A DNA stretch of 64,000 bases from Chiayiivirga sp. (GCA_022647565.1 JALCLA010000004.1:62001-126000); one strand, 5' to 3'; counted from the first letter of the stretch, positions 43,555 to 52,747 are shown. The notes: generated by a model from the sequence alone, not told the origin. Made by a program: numbers and translations.

Positions 43555-44022
43555 CTACTTGGTGACGATATCCCGATGCATCGGCGCCAGCTTTTCGAGC
43601 AGCTTGTTCTGCGCCCGGAACGGAATCCCGCGTCGATCCATCGCCAGCTGCAGGTCTTCGACCAGCGCATTGAAGTCGGCCCGATCCACGCCCATGGACG
43701 CGTGCGTCATCCGCATGTCTCGCCCGGTGTAGGTGCACGGCCCGCCGAGGATCACGCAGAACTGTTCGACCAGATGGCGCTTCACCAGGGCCTGGTCGGC
43801 GAACTCGAAGAACGGTCGCATGCGCTCATCCGCGAGCAGGATCGGCATGAACTCCTCCATCAGGGCGACCAGGCCCGCCTCGCCTCCGAACTCATCGAAC
43901 ACGGGGCGCAGCTCCGGATGGGCCGGCGCCGGGTTTGGGGCCGGCGACTGCGCGACGGCGCTCCACGAGAGGGTGCCGGCGAGCACGGCCAGCAGCACGA
44001 TGCGATACCGAAGCAAGGCCAT
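43555..44022 (-). CDS. Exported truncated haemoglobin (group I-like)
   Basis: A 155-residue protein with a signal peptide (residues ~1-24, MALLRYRIVLLAVLAGTLSW) and a globin domain of the truncated class: FDEFGGEAGLVALMEEF (helices A/B), the proximal-region ALVKRHLVEQFCVILGGPC with the haem-binding His, TGRDMRMTHASMGV and a terminal helix. Truncated globins usually bind O2 or NO in the cytosol; one with a signal peptide suggests a role in the periplasm. The ATG at 44022 has GGAG 6 bp upstream; an upstream ATG at 44034 is possible. It is the third gene of an operon with the DUF3034 and COG4315 genes. Confidence 0.82.
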   Translation of the reverse strand: MALLRYRIVLLAVLAGTLSWSAVAQSPAPNPAPAHPELRPVFDEFGGEAGLVALMEEFMPILLADERMRPFFEFADQALVKRHLVEQFCVILGGPCTYTGRDMRMTHASMGVDRADFNALVEDLQLAMDRRGIPFRAQNKLLEKLAPMHRDIVTK

Positions 44023-44041
44023 CCGGCTCTCCATGATCAGG

Positions 44042-44998
44042 TCAGAATCCAAGCTGGAGCGAGGCGTAGAGCCCGCTCTGGTTGTCGGCAATCACGACAT
44101 TGCCGAGGTCGACCCAGGCCAGGGTGATCGACACCCGCTTCGCCGGTGCCCAGGCCAGGAATACGTCCCACGCGTCGTCTTCCACGGCAATCGCGAGATT
44201 GTCGGGCTTGCTGCGGTACTCGGCACCGATCGCCAGCTTGCGGTTGAGCAGCCAGGCCGCCGAGGCCTCCAGCTGCGGCTGGTGCCCGTCGTGCTTGTCG
44301 CCGCCGAAGCCGAGCAATCCGAGCTGGTTGGCCTCGGTGAAGCGCAGCGTCGCGTTCAGCAACAGCGACTGCGCGAGGAATAGCTTGGTCGCGGACACGT
44401 AGTAGTCGGTGCCGCTATCGCTGCGCGCGCCGATGGCCGCCAGCAGCGCGGCGCGATCGTTGTCCTTGCGCTGCAGGCCAAGCGCGATCTGCGGCATCCA
44501 GGAATCCTGTTCCAGCACCGCATCGCCGGCCAGCTTCAGCTTCACCCCGAACACGTCCTGCCCGATGGTGTAGCCCTGCCCCAGGCCCAGCGCCGTGCCC
44601 ACGGCTTCGGTGTCGAAGCGTTGACGCGCGAACGAGAGCTCGACGCGATCCCGGATCCCGACCATGACACCGAAACTGTCGAGGGCGTAGTCATCCAGGT
44701 CAAGTCGCGTGTAGTACGCATTCGCGCCGATCTGGTTGCGCGTGCCATAGCCCCCGATCACCGCCCAGGGCGTCAGCCCGCCTCCCGCCGCACCTTCCAC
44801 CTGGCTCACGCCGCCGGTCAGCAACAGCTTGCCGCTCAGGCCCGTTGGGTTGAGATCGGGGAACTCCTGCGGGTCGAGTTCACTCGACTCGGGCGCGGCA
44901 TCGGGTGGGTTGGCGTCGTCCGCGACCTGGGCGTGGACGAGTTGCGCCGTCGCGACCTGCAGCAGGCCGGCCACGAACAGCATCGGGGCGCGCGTCAT
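44042..44998 (-). CDS. DUF3034-family exported beta-barrel-like protein
   Basis: A 318-residue protein with a signal peptide (MTRAPMLFVAGLLQVATAQLVHA) and a long DUF3034-type region of alternating strands (GVSQVEGAAGGGLTPWAVIGGYGT; YYVSATKLFLAQSLLLNATLRFTEAN; SLQLGF at the end). The final Phe and alternating aromatic pattern suggest an outer-membrane beta-barrel. Function unknown. It starts 11 bp after the COG4315 gene and ends 19 bp before the globin gene, so one operon is likely. Confidence 0.8.
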   Translation of the reverse strand: MTRAPMLFVAGLLQVATAQLVHAQVADDANPPDAAPESSELDPQEFPDLNPTGLSGKLLLTGGVSQVEGAAGGGLTPWAVIGGYGTRNQIGANAYYTRLDLDDYALDSFGVMVGIRDRVELSFARQRFDTEAVGTALGLGQGYTIGQDVFGVKLKLAGDAVLEQDSWMPQIALGLQRKDNDRAALLAAIGARSDSGTDYYVSATKLFLAQSLLLNATLRFTEANQLGLLGFGGDKHDGHQPQLEASAAWLLNRKLAIGAEYRSKPDNLAIAVEDDAWDVFLAWAPAKRVSITLAWVDLGNVVIADNQSGLYASLQLGF

Positions 44999-45008
44999 GC
45001 CTGCGTAC

Positions 45009-45515
45009 TCACGGCTGACTAGCCGCAGTGTCGGGAACAAGGTGCCATACGTCGTTGACCTTGTCGCCCGTGGCGTCGCCCGGCTTGCGGTCACGATTCC
45101 AGTAGTAGAGCGGCTTGCCGTGGTAAGCCCATTGCAGCGAGCCATCGCGACGATGGATCACGGCGAAGTCATCCACCGAAGCATCGTCGGTGCCTGCGTA
45201 GAACGGCTGCCAGAGTTTCTCGCACAGGCCGTAGCAGGTGCTCACGCGCGGACGGCGGTCGCCGTCGTAGGTATAGAGCGTCATGCCGCGGCGATCCACC
45301 AGCATGCCGCGATCCATCACCGCAGGCAGTTTCGAATCGACCGGCAAGACCGGTGGTGCAGCCGCCTCGGACGCGGGCGCGGCGGTCGACTTGTAGATGT
45401 CATCGACACCCTTGGCCGCATCGGATGCTTTCGGCGACGCCGGGCGCGACTGAGCCCCGCTGCCGGCACTGAAGGCCAGCAGCACGGAAAAAGCGATCAA
45501 GGCTGGATACGACAT
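45009..45515 (-). CDS. COG4315-type secreted repeat protein
   Basis: A 168-residue exported protein (signal peptide ~1-24) with the repeat family often called secreted repeat of unknown function: LVDRRGMTLYTYDGDRRPRVSTCYGLCEKLWQPFYA, then HGKPLYYWNRDRKPGDATGDKVNDVWHLV. The Cys pair CYGLC is conserved in the family. First gene of an operon with the DUF3034 and truncated haemoglobin genes. Divergent from the TonB-dependent receptor gene. No biochemical role is known. Confidence 0.82.
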   Translation of the reverse strand: MSYPALIAFSVLLAFSAGSGAQSRPASPKASDAAKGVDDIYKSTAAPASEAAAPPVLPVDSKLPAVMDRGMLVDRRGMTLYTYDGDRRPRVSTCYGLCEKLWQPFYAGTDDASVDDFAVIHRRDGSLQWAYHGKPLYYWNRDRKPGDATGDKVNDVWHLVPDTAASQP

Positions 45516-45709
45516 GAGGGTTCCCCGTGCAGAAGGTGTTGGCGCGATGCCTGCAGTGCGGGCGCCATGTAGCCCGCCATGGTGAGTATTTGAGGTGAAG
45601 GCAGCGCATGGCAAGACGGCGGTGGGTGGAGAACCCTTACTTTCGACAGGTTTGGCCGGCGTTTCCGGAAGTCTTCATTTCACCTCGCGCTGACACGCGC
45701 CCCGGTTTC

Positions 45710-47878
45710 ATGCACACCCAGCGTCGAACGACTCGGCGATGGCCCCACGGACTCCGGTGCATGCTCGCTCGAACGCCACGAAAGATCCTGCTGCTGATGA
45801 TGCTCGCGGGCAGCGCCGCCGGCGAGGCACGCTCCGGTACGGCACCACCCGACGAAGCCGCCGCCGCATCGCGCTGTGCTGCGCCGCAGAACGATGCCGA
45901 TCCCACAGGCAGCGCGTGCCTGCCTGAAGTGCAGGTGCTCGGACGGCGCGAAAACCTGGTCCGTGCCTCGATCAGCGCGTCGCAGGGTCTCATCGGACCG
46001 ACGGAACTCGGGTCACGTCCACGACTGCGCAGCGGCGACCTGCTCGAGTACGTGCCCGGGCTGGTGGCGACGCAGCATTCCGGCTCGGGCAAGGCCAACC
46101 AGTTTTTCCTGCGCGGCTTCAATCTCGATCACGGCACCGACTTCGCCACCTTCGTCGACGGGATGCCGGTCAACCTGGTCAGCCACGGACATGGCCAGGG
46201 CTACACCGACCTCAATTTCCTGATCCCCGAAATGGTCGAGGAGCTGGACTATCGGAAGGGCCCGTATTTCGCGGATGTCGGCGACTTCGCTTCCGCTGGT
46301 GCGGCACGCTTCTCCCTGATCGATGAAGTGAGCGTGCCCAGCACCGAGCTTACCTTCGGTGAGCATGGTTACCTGCGTGGCGTGGCGCTGGCTGGCGCAG
46401 GCCTCGGCGCGGCCAACCTGGTGCTGGGCGCCGAGCGTCAGGCCTACGACGGTCCCTGGACCGATATCGAAGAGGACGTGCGCAAGTCCAATCTCGTGCT
46501 GCGCGCCGCCTGGCCCGTGGCCGGCGGCAGGGCGCACGTCGGTTACATGGGCTACGACAATCGCTGGAACTCGCCCGACCAGATTCCCCAGCGCGCCATC
46601 GACCAGGGCCTGATCGACCGCTTCGGCTCGCTCGATCCGACGCTCGGCGGGGAAAGCTCGCGCCACAGCCTGTCCGGGGCGTGGAACGGGCCGCTCGGCG
46701 AGGGAGAGGCAAGCCTCTCCGCGTACGCCATCGACTACGAGCTGTCGCTGTACTCCAACTTCACCTATGGGCTGGACCGTCCCGACACCGGCGACCAGTT
46801 CCGCCAGTTCGACCAGCGCCGCATCCACGGATTCGATGCGGTCCAGGCGTGGCAGAACGGGCGCGGACAGGTGCGAGCCGGGTTCACGTTGCGCCACGAC
46901 GACATCGCGGGTGTCGGCCTGTCGCACACCCAGGGGCGCCGCTTCGTGGCCGCGGTACGCGACGACCAGGTCGATGAGACCGGGATCGGCGTCTTCGTCG
47001 ACGGGGAACTCCAGCTCGGCGAGCAGTGGCGCGCCTATGCCGGCTTGCGCTACGACCACTACGATTTCGAGGTGCGTGCGCGGGAAGCAGAAAACTCCGG
47101 CAAGACGGACGATGCGCGACTGAGCCCGAAACTCGGCTTGGCCTTCACCGTGAACGATTCAACCGAGCTGTACGCCAATCTCGGGGCGGGGTTCCACTCG
47201 AACGATGCGCGCGGCACCACCTTGCGGGTCGATCCACTCAGCGGCGAAGCGGTCCTGCCCGTCGATCCGCTGGTGCCGACCCATGGCGGCGAACTGGGAG
47301 CACGGCTCTACCTGACCGACAACGTCCACGCCACCGCCGCGCTCTGGGGCCTGGAACTGGACTCGGAACTGGTTTTCGTGGGCGATGCCGGCAACACCGA
47401 AGCCAGCCGGCCAAGCAACCGCCGGGGCGTCGAACTCGGCCTATACTGGCTCGGCGGTGCCGGCTGGCAAGCGGAGCTTGAGATGGCCTTCACTCACGCC
47501 CGATTCGATGACGACGACCCAACCGGCGACCGCATCCCCGGCGCCATCCCGCGCGTGTTCGGAATCGGCCTCAGCCGGGAACGCGACGATGGCTGGTTCG
47601 GCGGCCTGCGCCTGCGCCATTTCGGCGCCTATCCCGTGATCGAGGACGCTTCGGTCGAATCGGACGGTTCGACCCTGGTGAACCTGCGCGCCGGCAGGCA
47701 CTGGCGGCGCTGGAGCGCGACGCTCGACCTGTTCAACGCGCTCGATTCCGACGATCACGACATCGACTACTACTACGCCTCGCGCCTGCCCGGCGAGGAC
47801 GCGGGCGTCGACGACATCCATTTCCATGCCTTCGAACCGCGCTCGCTGCGCCTGAGCCTGCAATACCGCTTCGACTGA
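45710..47878 (+). CDS. TonB-dependent outer-membrane receptor
   Basis: About 722 residues with an N-terminal export signal (MLARTPRKILLLMMLAGSAAG), a plug domain (~85-210: LPEVQVLGRRENL, the TonB-box region, then FFLRGFNLDHGTDFATFVDG and YRKGPYFADVG) and a 22-strand-type barrel ending in LQYRFD with the C-terminal aromatic-charged signature. Import substrate unknown. It lacks the large N-terminal extension of sigma-regulated receptors. The start is uncertain: ATG 45608 has a good GAAGG site but gives a long leader, ATG 45761 starts the signal peptide directly; I used 45710. Followed by a DUF4331 gene after a hairpin. Confidence 0.85.
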   Translation: MHTQRRTTRRWPHGLRCMLARTPRKILLLMMLAGSAAGEARSGTAPPDEAAAASRCAAPQNDADPTGSACLPEVQVLGRRENLVRASISASQGLIGPTELGSRPRLRSGDLLEYVPGLVATQHSGSGKANQFFLRGFNLDHGTDFATFVDGMPVNLVSHGHGQGYTDLNFLIPEMVEELDYRKGPYFADVGDFASAGAARFSLIDEVSVPSTELTFGEHGYLRGVALAGAGLGAANLVLGAERQAYDGPWTDIEEDVRKSNLVLRAAWPVAGGRAHVGYMGYDNRWNSPDQIPQRAIDQGLIDRFGSLDPTLGGESSRHSLSGAWNGPLGEGEASLSAYAIDYELSLYSNFTYGLDRPDTGDQFRQFDQRRIHGFDAVQAWQNGRGQVRAGFTLRHDDIAGVGLSHTQGRRFVAAVRDDQVDETGIGVFVDGELQLGEQWRAYAGLRYDHYDFEVRAREAENSGKTDDARLSPKLGLAFTVNDSTELYANLGAGFHSNDARGTTLRVDPLSGEAVLPVDPLVPTHGGELGARLYLTDNVHATAALWGLELDSELVFVGDAGNTEASRPSNRRGVELGLYWLGGAGWQAELEMAFTHARFDDDDPTGDRIPGAIPRVFGIGLSRERDDGWFGGLRLRHFGAYPVIEDASVESDGSTLVNLRAGRHWRRWSATLDLFNALDSDDHDIDYYYASRLPGEDAGVDDIHFHAFEPRSLRLSLQYRFD

Positions 47879-47881
47879 CCC

Positions 47882-47907
47882 CGGCCGATGCCATCAACCA
47901 TCGGCCG
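47882..47907 (+). terminator. Hairpin between the receptor and DUF4331 genes
   Basis: A 9-bp perfect stem CGGCCGATG / CATCGGCCG with an 8-base loop begins 4 bp after the receptor stop. Without a T run it could be a partial terminator or an mRNA stabiliser that sets different expression for the two genes. Confidence 0.45.
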
Positions 47908-47979
47908 TGGCCTGACCTGTCCACGTTTCGCGTTGATCCCGTAAACCCTTCCAGCAACGCTGTCCCCAGGAGAAGTGTC

Positions 47980-49443
47980 ATGCGCAAGACCGAACTAGCT
48001 CTCGCAACCTCGCTGATCCTGCTGTCCGGTCTGGCTCTTGCCGCCGACCACCGCGACGGCCCGCTTGCCACCGGCGATCCCTCCGCGGATCTGAACGACG
48101 TCTACCTGTTCATGAATCCGAACGATGCGGACGAACTCATCGTGATCGGCACGGCCTTGCCTGATGCCGGCCAGGGGGGACGCTTCTCGGACGCGGTGGA
48201 GTACCGATTTCATTTCAACAGCCAGAATGCAACCGGGCCGGAGAACGCAACCCAAACCATCAGCTGCAAGTTCTCGGCGGGTGGCGCGCGCGTCCTCTGT
48301 CGTGGACCGGGCGATATCCTCTATGCCGACGGTCGCGTCGGCGAAATCGTGGATGCAGACGAGCTACGCGTGTTTGCGGGTTTGACCGACGATCCGTTCT
48401 TCTTCGATGGCCCACAGTTCGGACGCATCCGCACTGGCCAGGCTGCCGGCTTCAACAATCCGGGCACCAATTCCTTCGGGAGCTTCAACACCTTGAGCCT
48501 TGCGCTGGGGATCGACGCCGATCGCCTCACGAACAACGGCGCCAATCCGATCCTCAAAGTCTGGGTCTCGAGTCACCGGCTCGACGAAAGCGGCATCTCG
48601 GCCGGGCATTCCGGCATGTGGTACGACACCGCCAACCCGGGTCACGGCTTCATCCTGCAGGCACTGGATGAAGGCGCGCTTGGCGCCGGGTCGCCGCGCT
48701 CGATGGTGGCCTACTGGAACGTGTTCAACAACGACGGCAGCCAGTTGGCCCTCTACGGCATCGGGCCGATTGTCAACGACAAGGTCAACATGACCGTCGC
48801 CAGCGGCAGCGGTGGGCGATTCCCGCCCGCCTTCATGAGCAGCCAGGTGACTCAATCGAACTTCGGCACCGTCACCTTCACCTTCACCGGGTGCACCTCG
48901 GGAACAGCGCAGGTGCAACCGACGCGCAGCGGCTTCTCGCCGGTAACGATCAACCTCACTCGCCTGAGCCAGGCCGAAAACCTGCCCTGCACCTTCTATT
49001 CGTCGGGACAGATCGATCGCAACGGACGACCGGCGATAAACACCGCGCTGATCGATTCGGTCACTCCCGACACCGGACTCAAGGATGTCTACAACCGTTC
49101 GGCGAATCCGGCCGATTGGCCTGCGTTGTTTCAGGCGGAGATGACCACCTCAATCGGCATACTCGATACCGTGGACACCATTACGGGCAATACCCTGCTG
49201 CCGCCTGCAACGCTCGCATCCGTCCTGGTAGACGACCGCCTCGCCATCAATACCTCAATCGCCACCTGCGACGCCTACCTGGCCGTGGAACTTGGATTGG
49301 CGGGGCAATGCGGCGGACGCACTCTCGAACGCGATGTGATCGACGATTCACTGGGTGCACTGGTCGGCCCCGGCGTGAGCGACAACGTGCCGGACGACAG
49401 CACCTACCTCGCTGATTTCCCATTCGTCGGATTGCCGCGCTGA
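47980..49443 (+). CDS. DUF4331-family exported protein
   Basis: A 487-residue protein with a signal peptide (MRKTELALATSLILLSGLALA) followed at once by the DUF4331 signature ADHRDGP, then SADLNDVYLFMNPND, and later FAGLTDDPFFFDGPQFGRI and HSGMWYDTANPGHGF. Cys pairs in the distal half (TISCKF, VLCRG; TFTGCTSG, LPCTF; ATCDAY, GQCGGR) suggest disulfides in the periplasm. Its function is unknown. It overlaps the downstream TPR lipoprotein gene (TGATG), and follows the TonB receptor by ~100 bp. Confidence 0.87.
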   Translation: MRKTELALATSLILLSGLALAADHRDGPLATGDPSADLNDVYLFMNPNDADELIVIGTALPDAGQGGRFSDAVEYRFHFNSQNATGPENATQTISCKFSAGGARVLCRGPGDILYADGRVGEIVDADELRVFAGLTDDPFFFDGPQFGRIRTGQAAGFNNPGTNSFGSFNTLSLALGIDADRLTNNGANPILKVWVSSHRLDESGISAGHSGMWYDTANPGHGFILQALDEGALGAGSPRSMVAYWNVFNNDGSQLALYGIGPIVNDKVNMTVASGSGGRFPPAFMSSQVTQSNFGTVTFTFTGCTSGTAQVQPTRSGFSPVTINLTRLSQAENLPCTFYSSGQIDRNGRPAINTALIDSVTPDTGLKDVYNRSANPADWPALFQAEMTTSIGILDTVDTITGNTLLPPATLASVLVDDRLAINTSIATCDAYLAVELGLAGQCGGRTLERDVIDDSLGALVGPGVSDNVPDDSTYLADFPFVGLPR

Positions 49444-50720
49444 TGTCGGCGGCGACAATGTCCCGGCCTGCCTTCGGGCAGGCCGGTCGAGGATTGTGCC
49501 TGCTGGTTGCGTGCATGGCGGGCGGCTGCGCGTCGATGCACTCCGAACAGCCCGCCCCGGCAACGCCTGCCCTGGTGCAGAGTGATCCGGCAACGACGTT
49601 GGATGACCTGTGGCCGGTGTCGATCGGGCTGTATCGCACGACCTCGGGAGACATCTACCTTGGCAACCTCGACTCGCGCATCGAGGTCCTCGAAAAGCGG
49701 GTGCGCGCCGGAGCCGTTGAGCGTTCCACCATCCTGGCGTCTCTGCTGTACCACCGGTACAAGGTCCTGGGGCGGCTGGACGACGCGAAAGCTGCGCTCG
49801 CCTTGCTGGATGCGGCGATTGCCGCAAACCCCGGACTACCCGCCAATCATCAACTGCGCGCGATCGTGAGAGCAGGCTTTCATCAGTTCGATGAAGCGCT
49901 GCAAGATCTCGACATGATCGCCGCCGCTGCCCCCGAAGCCCGCACCGCAACCCGAACTCGCCATGAGATCCAGCTGGCGCTGGGAAACTACGACGCCTTG
50001 CGCGACGAGTTCGCGGCCTCCGCCAGCCTGAGCCTGGATTTCGACGAACTTGCACATCGTGCCGACCTGCGCCTGCTGCAAGGCGACGCGCCGGGCAGCG
50101 AGTTCCTGTATCGCGCCGCTCAGGCGCAATACCGTGACGTCAATCCGGTGCCACTGGCCTGGCTGCACGTGCAGCAGGGCATCGCGCTGCTGCGCCAGGA
50201 TCGGGTGGAAGAGGCGCGCCGCTTCTTTCTCGCCGCGCACCTACGCCTGCCGCAGTATTACCTCGCCACCGAGCACCTGGCCGAGTGCGAGACGCGGCTC
50301 GGCCGCTTCGACACGGCGCGCACTTTGTATCGCAGCGTGATCGACCAGACCGGCAACCCCGAGTTCATCGCGGCGCTGTCCAGCCTCGAACGTCAGGCCG
50401 GCAACGCGGACGAGGCGCAGCGCCTGAGCCGCGAGGCCGAAGCCGGCTATGACTCCCTGATGGCCGCCTACCCGGATGCCTTTGGCCAGCATGCCGCCGA
50501 GTTCCTGATCGAGATCGGCCAAGCCGAACGGGCCGACGCCTTGGCGCAGGCCAATCTGCGCCTGCGGCAGGATGTCGGGAGTTGGCTGCTGGTGGCGCAG
50601 ACCGCCACCGCGGTTGACGACCTGCCGCGCGCCTGCACGGCATGGACGCGGGCCGTCGCTACCGGGCTGCGCCCACCGGAACTGGGCGGACTGGACGCGC
50701 TGGCGGCGCGTTGTCGCTGA
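49443..50720 (+). CDS. TPR-containing lipoprotein
   Basis: A 425-residue protein with a lipobox (MAGGCASM, Cys at 29) and about nine TPR-like helical pairs from residue 85 to the end (LASLLYHRYKVLGRLDDAKAAL; NHQLRAIVRAGFHQFDEAL; AWLHVQQGIALLRQDRVEEARR; TEHLAECETRLGRFDTAR). It should be an envelope-anchored scaffold. Its ATG overlaps the DUF4331 stop codon, so the two proteins are probably made and used together. Confidence 0.85.
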   Translation: MSAATMSRPAFGQAGRGLCLLVACMAGGCASMHSEQPAPATPALVQSDPATTLDDLWPVSIGLYRTTSGDIYLGNLDSRIEVLEKRVRAGAVERSTILASLLYHRYKVLGRLDDAKAALALLDAAIAANPGLPANHQLRAIVRAGFHQFDEALQDLDMIAAAAPEARTATRTRHEIQLALGNYDALRDEFAASASLSLDFDELAHRADLRLLQGDAPGSEFLYRAAQAQYRDVNPVPLAWLHVQQGIALLRQDRVEEARRFFLAAHLRLPQYYLATEHLAECETRLGRFDTARTLYRSVIDQTGNPEFIAALSSLERQAGNADEAQRLSREAEAGYDSLMAAYPDAFGQHAAEFLIEIGQAERADALAQANLRLRQDVGSWLLVAQTATAVDDLPRACTAWTRAVATGLRPPELGGLDALAARCR

Positions 50721-50728
50721 GGCAATCG

Positions 50729-50759
50729 AACGGCGCGGATCGCACGACCCGCGCCCGTT
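50729..50759. terminator. Bidirectional hairpin between convergent genes
   Basis: An imperfect stem AACGGCGCGG / CCCGCGCCCGTT (one bulge) lies between the stops of the TPR lipoprotein gene (50720) and the convergent secreted-protein gene (50771). Confidence 0.5.
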
Positions 50760-50770
50760 TCCGAAGCGAC

Positions 50771-51343
50771 TCAGTTCGGCGCGCGGATGTCGATCGCCGC
50801 GTCGAAGTCGTAGTCGATCACCGAGCGTGACTTGCTCTTCGAGTCGGTCGAGACCACGCGCGTCGGCAACCCGCTGGTGCTGCAGATCGACAGTTCCACG
50901 TCCGCGGCGGCAGCGACACCCATCACCTTGGCCTCGGCGCGGTAAGCGTAGGTAGTAGCGTCGCAGCCATTCACGCTCCCGCTGCCGATTTCGCGCACGT
51001 CCTGCACCGAGTTGGCCCCGTCACGCATCGCGCTCAGGGTCAGGCTCTTGATCATCGAACTCATGTCCATCGGCAGCTTCATCCATTGGCCACCCTGGTT
51101 CATCCAGGTGCCACCCGGCAACACGATGACCTCGCTTTCGGGGCTGCGCATGTGGAAGCGATCCGGCGGCTGGATGTCGATCGTGCTCTGCTGGGTCCGC
51201 CCGCGGTGCTCGCTGCGGCTCTGCACGCGATACGACTCCTCGGCCATGGCCTTCTCGTAGGCCTGCATCACTTCTTCGCGCGCATCGGCCTGGACAGTGC
51301 CGGCCGCAACGAGCAGCACTGCCATGAGGGAAATGGATTTCAT
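50771..51343 (-). CDS. Exported protein, LolA-like/DUF-type, unknown function
   Basis: A 190-residue protein with a signal peptide (MKSISLMAVLLVAAGTVQA) and a beta-rich body (TIDIQPPDRFHMRSPESEVIVLPGGTWMNQGGQW; NGCDATTYAYRAEAKV; LSICSTSGLPTRVV; SVIDYDFDAAIDI). The layout, an unclosed beta-barrel that could bind a lipid, resembles LolA/LolB or YmcC-like proteins, but no specific motif confirms it. The ATG at 51343 has AGGAG 7 bp upstream. Confidence 0.7.
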   Translation of the reverse strand: MKSISLMAVLLVAAGTVQADAREEVMQAYEKAMAEESYRVQSRSEHRGRTQQSTIDIQPPDRFHMRSPESEVIVLPGGTWMNQGGQWMKLPMDMSSMIKSLTLSAMRDGANSVQDVREIGSGSVNGCDATTYAYRAEAKVMGVAAAADVELSICSTSGLPTRVVSTDSKSKSRSVIDYDFDAAIDIRAPN

Positions 51344-51513
51344 CGACGCTCTCCTGTGACTCAGTGGTTGATGTCCGGCGGCGAACGATTCGCTACCGGG
51401 GCCAGTTCGGGGACCGTTACGTGCCCGCAGGATCAATCCGGACACGCCTTGCGCCTCCATACGCTGCAGTGCAGACGCAGTTCGGCGGCATTTGTCCTAG
51501 ACTATGCGCCGCA

Positions 51514-51553
51514 AAACGGCCGCGCCACCCCTGGTTTCGGCCGTTTGCTTTTT
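51514..51553 (+). terminator. Terminator-like hairpin with T run in the leucine dehydrogenase leader
   Basis: Stem AAACGGCCG / CGGCCGTTT (51514-51522 and 51538-51546) followed by GCTTTTT is a classical intrinsic terminator shape. No plus-strand gene lies just upstream; it sits 88 bp before the dehydrogenase ATG. It could attenuate that gene. An open frame from ATG 51504 crosses the hairpin and ends at 51644, overlapping the dehydrogenase start codon as ATGA; it has no clear ribosome site. Confidence 0.5.
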
Positions 51554-51640
51554 CAATCAACCGCTTGCATCCACGGCCCGGAAAACCCGGCCCCGGCCTC
51601 GCGCCATCGCCCGCCTTTTCGCCCCACTGCGGAGTCCGCA

Positions 51641-52741
51641 ATGATCTTCGAAACCCTTGCCACGTCCGGCCACGAGCAGGTCGTCTTCTGCCACAACAAG
51701 GACGCCGGCCTGAAAGCCATCATCGCGATCCACAGCACCGTATTGGGCCCGGCCCTCGGCGGGCTGCGCATGTGGCCCTACCAGAACGAGCAGGAAGCCC
51801 TGAACGACGTGCTGCGCCTGTCGCGCGGCATGAGCTACAAGAACGCGGTGGCCGGCCTCAACATCGGCGGCGGCAAGGCCGTCATCATCGGCGATCCGAA
51901 CAAGGACAAGAGCGAGGCGCTGTTCCGGGCCTTCGGCAAGTTCGTCGATTCGCTCGGCGGACGCTACATCACCGCCGAGGACGTGGGCATCGACGTCAAC
52001 GACATGGAGTACGTGCTGAAGGAAACCGAGTTCGCCACCGGCGTGCACCAGGTTCACGGCGGCTCGGGGGATCCCTCGCCGTTCACCGCGTACGGCACCG
52101 TGCAGGGTCTGCTGGCGTCGCTCTCGGTGGTCTATGGCAACGAGGAAATCGGCGAGCGCAGCTTCGCGGTCCAGGGCCTCGGCCACGTCGGCATGGAATA
52201 CCTCAAGCTGCTGCGCGAACGCGGCGCCAAGGTCTACGTGACCGATATCAACCAGGCCCTGGTGCAGCGGGCAGTGGATGACTACGGCGCCATCGCCGTC
52301 GGCACCGACGAGATCTACGACACCGACGCCGACGTGTACTCGCCGTGCGCACTGGGCGGCACGGTGAACGAGAAGACCCTGCCGCGCCTGAAGTGCAAGA
52401 TCATCTGCGGCGCCGCCAACAACCAGCTGGCCTCCGATGCGATCGGCGACGAAGTGCAGAAGCGCGGCATCCTCTACGCGCCGGATTACGCGGTGAATGC
52501 GGGCGGCGTGATGAACGTGTCGCTGGAGATCGACGGCTACAACCGCGAACGCGCCCTGCGCATGATGCGCACGATCTACTACAACCTGGGCCGCATCTTC
52601 GAGATCGCCAAGCGTGACGGCATCCCGACCTACAAGGCCGCCGACCGCATGGCGGAAGAGCGCATCGCCACCATCGGCAAGCTCAAGCTGCCGATGGGCC
52701 GCGGCGCGCCGCGCTTCCTCGGACGCATGCGCGGGCAATGA
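51641..52741 (+). CDS. ldh: Leucine dehydrogenase (Glu/Leu/Phe/Val dehydrogenase family)
   Basis: A 366-residue NAD-dependent amino-acid dehydrogenase. The substrate site GPALGGLRMW with catalytic Lys in LSRGMSYKNA, GGGKAV, and the Rossmann motif VQGLGHVGMEYLKLL are all in place. NAPDYAVNAGGV-like DYAVNAGGVMNV follows. It oxidatively deaminates leucine (and isoleucine/valine) to the 2-oxo acid. GGAG lies 7 bp before the ATG. A perfect hairpin follows the stop. It may feed the leucine-degradation step encoded by the damaged isovaleryl-CoA dehydrogenase gene 2.7 kb downstream. Confidence 0.92.
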   Translation: MIFETLATSGHEQVVFCHNKDAGLKAIIAIHSTVLGPALGGLRMWPYQNEQEALNDVLRLSRGMSYKNAVAGLNIGGGKAVIIGDPNKDKSEALFRAFGKFVDSLGGRYITAEDVGIDVNDMEYVLKETEFATGVHQVHGGSGDPSPFTAYGTVQGLLASLSVVYGNEEIGERSFAVQGLGHVGMEYLKLLRERGAKVYVTDINQALVQRAVDDYGAIAVGTDEIYDTDADVYSPCALGGTVNEKTLPRLKCKIICGAANNQLASDAIGDEVQKRGILYAPDYAVNAGGVMNVSLEIDGYNRERALRMMRTIYYNLGRIFEIAKRDGIPTYKAADRMAEERIATIGKLKLPMGRGAPRFLGRMRGQ

Positions 52742-52747
52742 CCGGAT

